Below, one piece after another: positions 1-15,000 of a stretch of 64,000 bases of DNA (the stretch's first letter is position 1; every line of letters starts with the position of its first letter). The DNA comes from JAGXFP01 sp046484585 (lineage in GTDB: Bacteria > Desulfobacterota > Desulfobulbia > Desulfobulbales > JAGXFP01): NCBI GenBank assembly GCA_046484585.1, contig JAWOIQ010000210.1, forward strand, positions 19,013-83,012, given 5' to 3'. Made by a program: the position numbers and the translations under genes. A model generated the notes under the pieces. That model did no database searches and was not told the DNA's origin. It worked only from the letters and a program-made list of their open reading frames with translations.

Positions 1-2
1 TA

Positions 3-3000
3 GCGGATAATGAAGATTACATAGTTACCTTTAACGAATATGTCACCATCGCTTCCGTCACTGAACCCGGCAATGTAATTGTTACCCGAGTTGATACGGG
101 TGAAACAATTCCTGTATCAATATCCGCTAACGAGCCCATTGAGGAATCTTCTTTAGAGTACGCGGTTTCTTTTTCTCGTGAAGAGGGTGTTGAATACGCG
201 ATACGAATTGAAGATGCCAGGAACTTGCGCAGCACCAATTTGTGGAGACCTTTTGTCGGGCATGTTGAGGCGGCTGCGGCCGGAAGTGTTCGGCCAGTTA
301 TTACGTCGGTTGAGGGCGGAATTTTTCATCAGGGAGATAATCAGGAAATTATTATAAGAGGCAGCGGTTTTGTCAATTCCGCGGAGATTAAGGTTTATGT
401 AGACCACTATGAAATGACACCGGAATGGATAGACGAAAATACTCTACGCCTACCCGCGGGAAGTGTCGAATTGCTCAATCTGCCGCTTGGACAGCATCAC
501 TTAAGAGTGATTGACGGAGAACTTGGAGCAAGATACGCCGGCGCGATAATTATTGGCGCCGAACTTGATCTGGTTGATTTTGCGATTACTCCCGAATCCG
601 GTCCAATGGAGGGGGGATTGAATGTAAAGATTAGCGCCAGTAATTCGGCTATTTTGCCGGGGGCCAAGGTGATTCTCCGTTCGTTGCGAGGCCATGAGAT
701 AAGGACCCTGGAAATAGATGAAGGCGTTTTTGTTTCTGATCTTAAAGATGATGTTATTGATTTACAAACTTTCCGTTTCGTGCTGCCCGGGGTTGTTGCG
801 CCCGATCTTTATGATGTTTTCCTGGAAATGGCGGGTAAAGAGATACATGCGGGACGGTTTTCTTATCTTATGCCGGCGGGCAGAGGGATTGATCTACCCA
901 ATTATCCTCCCATGGTAATCGGTGCTGCCGAAACCGTTGGCGATAAGCTTTTTGTAGGTGTCAAAGCCGGTCGAGACCCCAGTAAGGACAACCGATTCCT
1001 TATGAGAAGCGGAATCGAGATCTATGATATCGCAATTTGGGATCGACCAATCCGGTTGTCCCAGGTGCGAACGGATCAACCTGTTACCGGTTTGGTCACA
1101 TACGGCAACATCGCCTATCTTGCCGCTGGCAGTGATGGACTTGTTTTGGTTGATATAAGTGATATTGGGCGGCCTCATATTTTAGGTAATATGGGGATAC
1201 CCGGCCACACTGCGACCGATGTTGACTTGAATAGAAAAAAAGCTGTTTTGGCAATGTCGGTAGCAGATCCAATGGGTGGAGGCATTATCCGCTTTTATGA
1301 TGTGAATGATCCTGAACTGGACCAGCCTCTCGGGTATTCAACTATTGTTTTTGCAGGCGATGAGTTATCCGGGCAGCCCGTGGATATCCAATGGTGGAAT
1401 GATTCCCTGTATGTACTATTGAATCGGGAAGGTTCACTGCATCTCGTTGTTTTTGAAGATCCGACCGATGCAAACGTATATACGATTCAGGAGATAGAGC
1501 GCGGAGGGTTGTCCGGAGGTCTGACGGATGCTTCTCTTGCCGTGCAAAACGGGCAAATAGCTATTGCCACCGGTGATGAATACCTTATTCTTCAGCCCAA
1601 TGAGCTTGGGCAATACCAGACGGTATATTGGCAATCAACCGGAGGAAGTGGCGCCAGCGAGCTTATTCCCAATCAGGGGGCAATTTTTATCGGAACCGGT
1701 CAGGGTCTGACGGATACCCCGACGCCTGATTTGGCTATAACGTCGATCGTGCCCGCATCCGGCAGCGTCATTACCTATGGCGAAACTATCCGCATCCAGC
1801 TGAATCAGCTGATAAACACCGATGACGCGATATTGCAAAGCGCTATCAAGTTGTTTGACAGTGGCGGCGGGCTCCTCCCTGCTGAGAGTTTTGTTGTAAC
1901 AGGCGCTAATACCTTGACAGGCGCGTATGTTGACATCTCTTTTAACGAAAATATTACCTATACCGGGGAGATTGAATTAAGAATTTCGACTGAACTGACC
2001 TCGTTAAACGGCCACCATCTGCTATCATCTGCTGCAATTAAATATGAGTTGGTCTCTGGTGTGCGTCCTGAAATTGCATCCGTATATCGTTTGGCTGATG
2101 GTAAACCGATCGGTCATTATTTCCATGGCGATGGCACTGAAACAGCCGAAATAGTTGGCGGCAACTTCGGTGCGGATATCGGGGCTCTTAAAATTATGAT
2201 CGGGGACACGGTTGTACCCCAGACAAATATCATTGAACTTGCCGAAGGAAGAATCAAACTTAAAGTTCCAGAACTTTTAGTAAGCCTTGATACTGCTGCA
2301 ATGGCTGTCAGCATCAGTCGCGACGGGGTCACCGCAATACTCAACGGTGGCGTTGTTGTTCAGCCGTTCGTGGTTCTTCAGGAAGTTGATCCGGATCGTG
2401 GCCCGCCTGAAGGTGGAAATACAGTCACCTTGTACGGCGTAGGGTTTAACAACGATGTTGTAGTCAAATTCGGCGGCGAGATAGCCGGCGATCTCCGGCT
2501 GTTGAACAGCAGCAAATTAACGGTGCGTGCTCCAGCCGGAAGTTTTGGATTTGCAAACGTGTCGATACAGAGCAAGCTTTTCCCGGACGAGGAAAGTGTT
2601 CTGGCCTCAAGTTATTTTTATGCCAACAAAGCAACCGGTACGGTTGATCTTTCACAGGATAATCATAGTTCAAGCCCGGTAACAGGCATAATAGTTAAAG
2701 ACCAGATCCTCTATGCAGTTACGGGAGGACATTACCAGCCCATGGATCGAGAGGGCAGGATGCTTGACAACCTTACCACTCCTCTAGCTCAACTCGTTCT
2801 GTCTGATATTTCCGATCCGGTTCACCCGGAGCTTATCAAAAAAGAAATTGCCGGTTCGACATGGCCTTACCATTTCAATGGCACCTTGCCACCCGATGGA
2901 TTTCGCGACATCGCTCTCGACGGAGAAAATCTCTTCTTGCTAGGCGGGGATCGATTATACCATTTCGATGTTACTCTTGCTGCTGATCCCATACAGCTAA

Positions 3001-6000
3001 ACAATATACAGTTGCCTGATACCGCCAATCATCTGGCGGTTAAAGATGACATTATATATGTGTCAAGTTTGCATCGGGTCAGCATTTTCCGAGTCATGCC
3101 GGATAGGAATCTGATGGAGCTGGCAACTCTGTCGGAGGACGAGTTGGGTGGTATGCCTGACGAACTGGTCCTCGTTGGTGACTCGTTGTGGATTTCCTTG
3201 CCGTCGGAAGCGAAGCTTATAACTGTTGAATTGATGAGCGGTCTTTATGAGATTACCAACGAAGTCAATCTTATCGACCGCGGAGAGCATAGAATAAAGC
3301 CGGCTTCCTTCCTTGTTCGAGACGATCTCTTGCTCGTTTCTACCGGTGAGATGGGCACCGTCGTCGCTTATGCTGTCAGGGATAATAATGAGACTTATCC
3401 TGTTGGTCAATTGCAGCTCTCTTATCTCATGTCAGCCGGAGACATCCATGCCGGTGGGATGATGTTGTATGGGCAGACATTGTATGTCGCTGCAGGGCAG
3501 GGGGATTTACAACTTTTTGACGTTGGCAGTTGGTTGGATAATAGTTTCCATGAAAATATCCGGCTAAAAAATTATTTCGCGGTCACAGGCGCTGTTGATG
3601 CCATTGCTTTTGGTCGAGGAGCCCTTTACGCGGGAACAGCCTATGTCTATGTCGAAGGGGAACCCGCCGAGAACCCCCTGGAAGTAGGAGTTAATCCTGG
3701 CCCGCTCGGTGGAGGGTTAAATACCATAGCCAATACCCAGCTCACTGTTGTCGAGCAAGTTCCCGAACCACGAGGCTTTTTGTGGTCCGAACAAGCGGTT
3801 GAGATTCAGTTTAACAGGATCCTCGATCCCGATCAGCTGTTTGAGTTCGGCGAAAGTCTTTTTACCGTATCCTTGATGGGAGAATTTGTAGAGGGCATAG
3901 TTTCGAGCCAGGTAAACAATATAGGGACGCGGCTCTTTTTTCGTCCTATCTTCCCGTTTGAACATGATAAGGAGTATCGCGTCAGGGTTTCCACGGTCCT
4001 GCAGGATCTCCATGGGCAATCACTGGACAGGGATTACAGTTTCCGTTTCGTAGCAAATGACTTTAAGCAACCGGTCATAAACGATCTGATCCCGGCCTAC
4101 GGAAGTTGGCGGGGCGGAGAAGAAGTTGTTATTACAGGCGAAAATTTTGGTGAGGATTCGGTTATTGAGATCGGCGGTGTTTGGGTGCCGGATGAAAATA
4201 TTTTGCGTTGGAATGAAACGGAGCTGGCATTTATCCTGCCCTCACTATCGGAAGAGTTACAAGAAAATCGTCTGGTCGGAATAGCCGTATCTAACAATTC
4301 CAGAAGGGCATTTGAAGCGGCCCGGTTTACCTATGTGGCGGATCCTGCCATTGAAGAAATAGGTCAATTCAATCCTTTGACCGGTAAACTGGCAAGTGGC
4401 GACCGCCGGTTGCTTTTCAACGCCGGAGAGTATATCGCTGTGCGGGGGGGCGGTTTAGGACCCTTGACCCAATTTTCCGCTAACGACAAACCCGTTCAAG
4501 AAGTTACAATTGTTGACTCGCGCACCGTAAGCTTTCGGGCTCCTTTCGATACCCTTGGTAAGTTGACCATAGTGGCTACTAACCGCCCTGGAACTCCTGC
4601 TGGTCCTGATGTGGCTGTTAATAGCGACATGGAAATCGAGCTAGAATCGTTTCTTCAGCACAGGTCCGAAGTGGAAAACGGGAGTTTGTTGTATGACAGA
4701 ACAGGTAGCTTGTTATTTGTCGGGGATAACCAAAAAGCGCAGCTCTTTTCCACCCATGACGGTCTTTCCCCGTTATTGCTTTCGGAAATTCACCTTGGCG
4801 GTAAAATTAACAGCCTGGCCGTCTCCGAAAACTATCTGATCCTCTCGGTTGGAAGTTCCCAGGAACTTGCTGTTTATGAGATCACCAATGTTTATAGTCC
4901 AAAACTGATAAATACAATTGTCAACCCCACCGGGGTTAAGCATTCTCGCCTCGACTTAGTCGGCAACATTTTCCTTTCAAGCGATAACAACACAATTAAA
5001 ACAGGGTCGGTATATGGTGCTGACTGGCAGGAGTTGGATGAGTCTTTCAACGACTATGCCGTTGATGACCAATATCTCTATCTTCTGAAGGATTATACGG
5101 TTGAAGCAAGATCTCTTAACAGTTTGCAGACGGTTGCCGCCAGTTATACGCATAAGCTGACATTTGCCCAGCGGATAAAGGTGTCGCCACAGCGTATGGC
5201 GATTTGGGATTCGGAGCGATTGGAGCTGGCTCTGCTGGGTAATATTGCTTCGACAGGCCAGTTCAGGAGTTTGGGCGTTATTAATAAGTCTGGTTTGCTC
5301 GAAGCCGCAACCGCCGGCGACCTGCTGGCCCTTGTCGCCCCGGAAAATGGGGTGCCCCGATTGGCCGTGTATGATGTCGACCTCCCTCAAGATAATGATG
5401 ACAATCTAAAACTTAACCGGATTAGCGCGATTGCGAGTAGCAGCAGTTTTATCGGCGTTAATAATGTTCGCTTTTCAGGGGACATGGTTGAATGGACAAA
5501 TGGCGCATACCATAATGCGCATATTCCTCTGCGGAACACCTTATTCCTTAAACCGGAAAGACGAATTGCCGGCGAGAATGATTTGATCGCCCTCCAGGTC
5601 GGCGGAGGTCTCCTCGGCTGGGAAGATGTGTCTCTGGATGTTCGCGATTCAGCCGATCATCTATTGGCCGGGGATACTAAACTGGTCGGACGAGATCTGA
5701 ATTTCCGGGTGATTGGCGATCGTTATCTTACCGGCGAGCCCTATGAGGTTTCATTGTTTAATCCACCCCGGCCGCTCATCAATGGCGGTGCGGTAAACGT
5801 TGACCTTCCCTGGATAGTGCAAGGGGCGGAAATTTTTGGATTAACCCCCTTTGAGATAAGGCGATTAGAGCCGGCAACAGTTTTAACCGATCGGGATATT
5901 CAGTTCACGGTCAGGGGCACTCAGCTTGATCAGGCCCAATTTGTTCGACTTAATGATCTGGATATTTCCGACTGGACGGTCAGTGACGGCGGCACCGAAC

Positions 6001-9000
6001 TGTATTTTACGGAAAAGATATCAGCTGAAGGGTTTTACAGCCTTACGGTCGGGCAAAATGGTCAGTTAGCCTCACTGCCCGTGGCATTGGTAGCGACCGA
6101 AGGTCTCGGAATCGACTCTGTTACAACAAACAATGCCCGTGGTTCAGATTTTGTCAGTGATTCCGGCGGCACGTCAATAACACTTACCGGCAGGGGATTC
6201 CAAGGAAAGATTCGTGTCCATTGGTTTGAAGCCGAGAATGGTTTTATTCCCAACGATTCCAATGAAATCCAATCGATACAATATGGTGACGGGACTATCA
6301 GGTTCAACGCGCCTCGAACAACTGATGGCAAGAGATACCGGATTGTTGTTCAAAAAGCGGAAACCGATGAGGAGGTATATGTCGATACTTTGTTGACCGG
6401 CGTAGATGATACCAGTCCGAAGTTGCAGGCGAAACCTCAGATGTTGAATTATACCAACCCGCTTCGTTTAACTTTCAGTGAAGGGGTTTCGGCCGGTGGT
6501 TTCAAGGTGGTCAGTAAATATGAAGACTATAGCGGCAGTCCCGAGCAGGATGTTTCCAGCCTGTTCGAATTGGAGGTCACCGGCAATATCATAACTTTGC
6601 GCCTCAAATTAGGGGTTTCTCTCGAGCATAACAGGATTTATGAGATCAGCATCAATGATATCCGGGATCTGCATGGCAATATTACAGCAGATTCAATCCT
6701 ATACCTTTTGAGTAATGGCAACTACCAAAATACCTTTAGATCTGAAGATACACTGGCGCCGCGCAACATCACCATGGCGCGCGTAAATGACGGCGCGCCT
6801 GTTACCGCGGCAATGTTATTGACCAAGGGGAGGGAATACGGCTTTAAGGTCAGTGCAATTGACAACAGGGGGGCGGTTAGCTATGAAGCCCGGGTCTCCA
6901 CGGACGGCGGCATTAGTTTCGGTCCACCGCAAAGTTTGGCAGGTGGTCTGCTCTCGCTGCCTATTTATGAAGCAAATACAGCTATTGCTTTTAAAGTAAA
7001 GGCAATTGATGAAAGCCAGAATTCATTTGAACAACGCTTTGATGCGGCTGTACGTGCTCCTGAAATTAATTTTAGCGCCTTTTACAATGTCCCCGCCGAA
7101 GTCGAGGAAATGACCCGGGCCGATATCTGTGTTGATTTGTCCGGCGATACGGACCTGCTCATTTCGGCCGAAATGCAGGTTTTCGATAAAACTTACGATA
7201 CCGAACTGGTTCATCGCGGGGTTGACGGCGCCAAGGCGTGCATGTCTTACCTCAACCCCAGAATCAAGGATATCGAGGCGAATTACGGCAACCAGGTGCC
7301 GGTGCGGGTCCGGGTCATGTATAAGTTTACCGGTAAGAAATATACCGATTACTCCTATACCCTCTACCTGGACAAAACCCCGCCTGATGTGGCTATCGTT
7401 TCACCGCCGGATGGATCAATCATACCCCTGAATGAAAAAACTAATGTTCTGATTAAGTCTTTTGACCGGTATGGGATAGAAAAAGTTGAAGTGGCGGTCA
7501 ATGACGGCGACTGGCAGGAATTAGCAGATCCCAATCTGTTCGAATTGACCGCTACGGATCTTGATCCGGTGACAATCAAGGTCCGGGCTTTCGATCCTAA
7601 CGGCAATAGCAGTATAGATTCAACCGTAAGTCCAACTTCAATTACCGTCCGACCTACTGATAAGAATGAGGGAGAACCCGGGTTAAAACTAATTGCCCCC
7701 GGGGACGGATCCAAGTTCCATGAGGGAGAGAAAATCACGCTGGAAGTTGTCATGCGCGATCTTCCCTCTGCCGAACTCTTCATGGATATCGGCGGCGATG
7801 AGAATAATTCGGCCAATCCGGATCCAATTACCATTGTTCGGGATGAGACCGGTCTCGAGCGATTCTCCTATGAAGTTACATTGCCTCGGGTGGAAGAAAA
7901 TATCGTCGTGGTCCTGCGTCTGCAAGCAGGAAGCCTCTTCGCACGCCGCTTTATCAATATTCTCCAGGATTCAGGCATCGAAGAAGAGTTGAATATGACG
8001 GTTCTGCCGCCCAAGACCGTTCTGACCGGCACGCAGCTTTGGGTGCAGGCGGGATCTCCTCCTTTAATGACCGATTTCTCGGATGATTCCGAAGTTGAAG
8101 TTGAAGATCCGGCGCCAAACGGCGACATAACACGGATCACAATAGATGCCGGTCCTCAAATGGTTGGGATGAATGATGCCGGTGATGTCAGTCAGCTACA
8201 TGGTGTCCTGCGCGACCGTTCCGGTAATGAGAAGCGGAGTGATGTAAGTATCGCAAAGACCGCTTATTTGAGTGAGGAGGCTGTTAATCTCTACACCTCT
8301 CCTAGTGCTGATGATGTTACAGGCGATATGGCGGTTGTTCCCGCCCTTTCGGGGAGCGGTAATGACCTGTTTTGGGTAATAAACAGGCGAAATGGCGGCT
8401 ATATATTACGGAATCAGGCCAAGGTTCTGCACACCGAGTTTAAAGGGTCCCTTGAGCAGCTTAAATTTACCGGCAGCGGCCTGGCGGCTCAGGAGAGGGA
8501 CGGAAGTAATCGTACTCTAATGTACTGGCCAATAATTGGCGGTGAACTGGGTGCTGCTGTAAAACAAAGAATATTGGGCGATTTTGTCGGAGTCAGCGGC
8601 AATATTCTGTTTACCCGCCATGGCAATCTTTTTGATGGTTATCAGGTGATCGATCGGGGTTTTGTCCCCTTTGTCGGCCGCTTGATCAATGAGCCTGTTC
8701 GTGATGCCATGGTGGATGCCGATCGGCTCTTTATCCTAACCGAGTCCGGTTTGGCTGTGTATAGAGTCTCCGGCGACTCGTTTTATGAGTTGCAGGAAGT
8801 ATTCTATACGGGCGTGGCGGATGCGGAGGAGTTCTTGGTTAAGGGTAACCGCCTGATCACCTGGCGGGAGAACTTTGTTACCAGCTACCAACTCATGGAA
8901 GATGGCTCTTTAATTGAGTTGAGCACCATTGATTGTGGCGGACCGGTCTTACACGCCTTTGCGGATGGCGAATTGATTTGGCTGCTGACCGATGGACCTT

Positions 9001-12000
9001 TTGCCGATCAAACCTGGCGGGCCTATCGTGATGATGAGCTTGTGGGGCTATTGGCTGACGGCTCCGATCGGTTGGCATTTGGCGGCAACAAGCTTTACAG
9101 CAGAATGACGGGAGATAAATCCGACGCGATAGTAGTTCGTTCCACAATCGCAGTTTCGCCGGCAGCCATATTTGCTCCGACCTTAATTGAGACACCGCAG
9201 GGGATGTTGGTTGGTAATGTCATCGAGGCGGATACCATAGGTGGCGAGAGCATTGCGTTCTTTAACGATGCAGGTCAATTTTTACCAGCGCAACCTGTCT
9301 GGCGAGAAGGGAAGCAACAGTGGTTTATATCGCGGATTGGGCTGGATTCGTCAAACATAAAAATTGTCAGAACAGACCGGGGAGGAAGGACCGATCAAAG
9401 TGTCCTGAATATAAACACTGCCTCTAGTACTGTTATTGATCGATTATTGCCTGAAGACAACACCTCATTAGTCAATGGTGGATGGGTTCCGGCGACTTTG
9501 ATCTATTCCGCCGACACCAGGATCGATGAGGCCAAGGTGCTATTTAGCGGGCAGGAACGCCCGGTCACTAACAGTTCCGAGCTCCGATCCTTCCAGTGGC
9601 TTGATATCCCAGAGTCTGGGGCCGATGCAGTCTTAAATGTGGTTGTTGACGCTTTTGAGATGGCTGCTCACAATCTGACTTTTGTAGACAACGATCCGCA
9701 ACTCGAGGGAATAAATCTTTTTCAACCGGCACCTAACGAGTCTTTTACCGAAGGGGCCATGCTCTCGGTCGAATTCAGGGCTTCACAAGAAAGCGGTCTT
9801 GCTTTCAAATATACTGAAATCTGCCTGCTTGACAGTAATAGAAAGTTGCTCGACCGACGTTTACTGGCAGAGTCGAGGGGAGTAGTGGACTTGCGTTTGC
9901 CGGACATTGAACAGCGTGAGAATATATTTGTCCGGGTTCGGGCCTATTATGGTCCCAATTTTTATTATAGCGAGGCTGAAACGGGAATTCGGCTCTTCCC
10001 GGAGTTGAGGATTCCGCCCGTGGAAATACAAGGTGTCGGCAACCGGATCATGATCGGATCGTTGCTTGAGGCCTGGATCGGCTCGCAAATTCCTGAAGGC
10101 ATGGGAGCGAGGCTCGCTCTTTCGGATGGGCAGGGTAATCTTCTTGTGGCCGGAGAACAGCGGGTTAGCCATCTTGTCTCCCTTGATACCCAAGAGCTTG
10201 TCTTGACCGCCACGGTCTCCGACGGTTTGGGCAATAGCCAGACAATCGCCAAACAGATCCATGTAATCAACCCCTTTGAATTATCGGAATTGGCCGCCAC
10301 CCGGAAATTCCAGAAAGGTTTGCCATCCGTAGGCAACGCGTGGTTTGCCTCCGGCCGCTCACTGTATGACATCGATAACAATCTGCAAGTAAGCTTCGAT
10401 ACATATATCAATGCCTTGGATTTCCTGGGCGACAGGCTGATTCTTTCATTGAAGGATATCGGGCTGGTAATTGTTGATCCCACAAATGATTTCCTGGAAT
10501 TAAGCCGGATGCCCATGAGCGGCGAGGTAACGGATCTTGCCGTGTCCGCGGACCGGCTTTTGGCGGTGATCGCGGGGGAATTACATGGGTTTGCAATTTC
10601 AGGCAATGCTCTCGAAAAAGTAAAGACCGTGCCGGTAAGCGGCATAGTACGGGAGGTCCGTTCCAGAAAAGGCCGATTTGTAGTGATCACCGGCGAAGAA
10701 ATGCTGCTGGTAAATGAAGAATTCAATGTGAATTCCCGTCAGACCGGCAACTTCACCGCCGTGGCTCAATCATCCGGAAACCTCTTTGTCTCAGAAACCA
10801 CCGGCAAGCTTCGGGTCATCAGCGACGATTTTGCCTGGGTCAAACAGTTTGAGTTGGATGTTCAGGCAGACAGGTTGTTGATGTTGCAAGGATATCTGCT
10901 GGCTTTATCCGCGGACACGGGAAAAATAAAGGTTCTTGATATATTTGATCCGCGCAACCCGGAAGTGATAGGCTCTTTTTCCGTTTCGCTTGGCAGTGAT
11001 GCGGGAGAAGCCATCATCAGTGAAGGCAAACTGTGGATCGGCGGCGAAAACAGCCGTGTTTTCGCCCTTACCCGTAAAGAGAGAACTCCTGCAATACTTT
11101 ACGAAAGCGTAAGGCCGCGCGGTAATGTCCGCGATGTAAGTATTGGTGAAGGAAGTTACCTGGCGGCCGCGGATTCATACGGCGCCATTAATCTGGAACG
11201 GATCACCGATGGATGGCAAGAGGCAGTTTATCCCGGTGCTTACACTTCATCTATCACTAAAGCAGCGGCATACGATACCGCTGAATATTTCCTGAAGTAT
11301 GACCAGCAAGCGGTAGTTGCCCCTGATGAAAATAAAAAATCGGAAGTTGTTATTTTCAAAGGGGCTCCGTTCGAACATATTGCCGTCTCCGAGAGCAAAG
11401 TCGTTGCCGCTGCCGGTCCCGACCTTTACATCAGAAAGCGCGATCTCTCGGGAGAAGTGAGCATATTTTCAATAAGTCAGGGCAATAACATCATTGCCTT
11501 GGCAGCCGGCGGAGAAACTATTCTGGCCAGTACCGATAACGGTACGGTTTACCGGGTGGATGTTGGGGAATTCCCCATAAACATCAATAATGTAGCGATC
11601 AGGCCGGTCATCAACAGTGGTGAACCGTTACGTCTTATCGTTTCCGACGGAGATTATCTTTGTTACGCCGATGGGATTAACCTGCATCGCCTCCGCCTGG
11701 TAGATCAAAACGATGATTATATCCCCATGCCCGGGAATATCGATGCCATAACTTTTGCGCCCGGTGCGGTTTGGGTTGCGGTGGGCGCCGATGTATACCG
11801 GATTTCAACCGATAGTGCCTGGCAGCAACTCCCGGTTGCCGTTCTCACCGCCAAACACAAAGTTACCTCCCTTGCGGTACGCCATAACAAACTGCTTATT
11901 GGGCAGGGTGCATACGGACTGGCTTTGCACGATCTGTCCCTGCTGGCGATGGATTCATCTCCGGCCCTGATAAAACCCAGATTTGACAGGGTTTTTGTCC

Positions 12001-15000
12001 AAACCGAAACAATTCCTTTACAATTATTATCAGCCGAAGGCATCAACAGCGTTAGATACCGGGTTAATGGTAAAATTGTTGCGGCCACCAGTGTCCAGCC
12101 TTTTGTTACCAGTGTTTCCGTGCCGGCAAATTTACGTAACGGCCAACCTTTCGAAATTGCCGCGGAGATCGAAACGGTCTGGGGGGAGGTCCATTCGTCC
12201 TCCGCTCGCCGGGTGATGCTCCAGGGCGAAGGTCTGCCGGTCAATCTGTTTACCGTAGAATTGCTCACCGACAATGAATATTTGCCCCGGCCTCTCGAAA
12301 TGCGGGCTCTGGTTCATAACAGCAGTCAGCCGGTGTCCCAGGTTGAGTTTTATTATAGCGAAAGCATGGCCGGGTCCTATGAGTTGATCGGTACCCATTA
12401 TGGTCCCGAGTATGTACTTGATAAGAATTTCGCCCTTGAAGTTGATGGCGATTATCTCAAGGTGCGCGCCATTGATGTCTATGGCAACTTCACGGAATCG
12501 GTGCCGCAGAGGCTGAATCGGTTGACCGACCCATTCAGGCCCAGGGCGGAGATCAATATTGATGGCCGGCTGATTAACGGCCATCCCGTTATCGGCCAAC
12601 CTTATAATGTAGTCGTTACTTCTAGCGATACCGGTAGCGGGGTGGAGATGGTCCTGTTGTACCGTGACGGACTTATTGTCGGCGCGGCCTTCGGCGGTAA
12701 TGATTTGATATATGCGGAGGCAAATCCCCAATCCGGTGCAACTTATACATACACGGTTATCGCGCAGGACGGGGCCGATAATCTTCGAGAGGTTGTCAAG
12801 TCGGTCACGGTTGAAACGGATAATTTCCCCGATCCCCCGGTAATCGATGGTGAGACAAGCGTCAGGGAGCAGGACGGTTTTGCTGTCCGGATCGATGCGA
12901 CTGACGATTTGGGAATAAGTCGGATCGATGTGCTCTGGAACGGGCAGACGATAAGCCGTGAATTCAGCGGAGAAAACCGAACCGAGAGCATCTCTTCCCT
13001 GGTCATCCCTGATTTGAGGACTCTGAGATTGGGTAACCAGGTCACTGAACCATTGGAGGTCACGGTTACCGATATCCGGGGACAGCGGAGCAGCACGGTC
13101 AAGGATATAACCGTAATCCCCGATCTCGCCCCCGATTGGAACTCGCTGGTAATATCCACTCCCGAATATGGTTTCTTCGGCTCATTGGTCAGGGCGGAGA
13201 TTTCAGGCTTTTCCTCGGCGGATGACGGGAATATGCAAGATCTAGCTGTCTCCGTGATTGATGTTACAACAGGATCGCCGAGTGAAATCGAGAGACGGCA
13301 AATTACCGGTGACAGTATGGGCTTTTCGATGCGGACCCAACCCGATGATAATAATGGGGATATATTCCGCTTTAAATTCAGGTTGATGGACGGCTTGGGC
13401 CAAATGGCCGAAAGCGGGGTCCACACCGTATCGTTAAGTCAGATCCCCAATGAGATCCGTTTCGTCGCCGGAGGTGATCCGGCTGTCAATCCCGATTTCG
13501 CTAAAGTCGCCGAGCAGATGCCGTTGCGGGTCCTGGTAACTGATTCGGCCTCGCGTCCGGTACCGGAGCAGGAAGTCAACTGGTTCATAAAGTCAGGGCC
13601 GGGCGTCAATGATGAAATGCTTCTCGGCTCATCGCTTACCGATCAAAACGGCTACGCGATCTTCGATTTCGATACCGATCGGGCTGCCGGGGAATACAGG
13701 GTCCAGGCCTCCCTGGCTATCTTTGACAGCGTTTACGGCATCCACGATTTTGAACTGTTGACCGGGGAGATTCAGCATCTGGTCTTCGATCATGTTTCCC
13801 CGGTTGTTGCCGGCCATGTATTCACTTTCGATCTCCAGGCTCTGGACAGCGGCAATAACCCGGTCTATACGGCCAATGAGGAAATAGTCACCCTGACCAT
13901 GCCTGATCCCGGTTTCAACTTCGGGTTTGCCGATAATCTGACCATTACCAGGATGTTGAATAATGAAGGCTATTATGTTGAACAGGCAGACATTAGATTG
14001 ATTAACGGCAAGGCTACCGTCCCGGTTTCAGCCGCCGAAAAAGTGAACGATTATCCGGTCGCAATCAGCTTTGCCGACGGCAGCGGCCTTTTCGCCATGT
14101 ACGATCATGACGGTCTGGAGGTAACGCCGCTTGAGGAAAGTGATGTAATCAACGTTCGGGTTCTTCCCGAGGCGCCTCATGGCCTGGCTTTTTCACAAAA
14201 GGGCATGACCAATAAGGAACTCGGTGATCCCGAACGTCTTGAAGTCGGCGAAACATCAACCGTCGAGTTGATCTTGACCGACCGTTACGGCAACCTTGTC
14301 ACGACCGTGTCTGATTCTTTTGGAGTTCGAAGTAATGCAAACTTCTTGATCGATGTTTCGTTGTCCGGAAACGCCCAGAGCGAAGGAAACAGCGGAACCG
14401 TTACCTTGGATATGCAGCGCGGCATGGCCGAACTGCCGGTAACCGACGATACCGTCGAAGAGGTTGCGATTTCCGTGGCCGCTGTCGATCCTCTCCCGGA
14501 ATCACTGAATGTCCAGGCGAGCATTAATCTTAACTTCCTGAAGATGCTGCCGGCAATCAGTCAAACCGAGTTCGCTTCGGTGACCGATAATATCAATCCG
14601 CCGCTGGTCCTTAATTTCACGGAAGCAGTGGAGGAGACCGGCAGTGCGCCTGTATCGGTCAAACTTGACGGGACGGTTGTCGACGGTTCCGTTGCGGTCG
14701 ACGGTGCCACGGTTTCCTTTACCGCTGCAAACAATATCGCCTTAAATAGCTGCTACACTGTCGATACGACGGGATCCACCCTGGTTGGGGTGGCGGCGGA
14801 AGATAAGCCGCTGGTGCAGAATCTTACAGTCTGCAGCCCTCTGGTTGCAATACCGCAACAGGGACAGCCCTATCTTTTGGCCGGAACCGAAAAGGCAATC
14901 GATCTCCTTTTCGGAGATGGAGTCGATCGGCAACAGATCACTTCGGGCGAAGCTAATCTCGATGGCGTAACCTATCCCTTTGCCTGGGAGACCGGTGCCT

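Noticed and set aside
9965..10726. 253-codon minus-strand open frame in the giant gene
   Set aside because: Lies opposite continuous propeller-type coding sequence; low-complexity Ser/Thr/Pro composition typical of a shadow.
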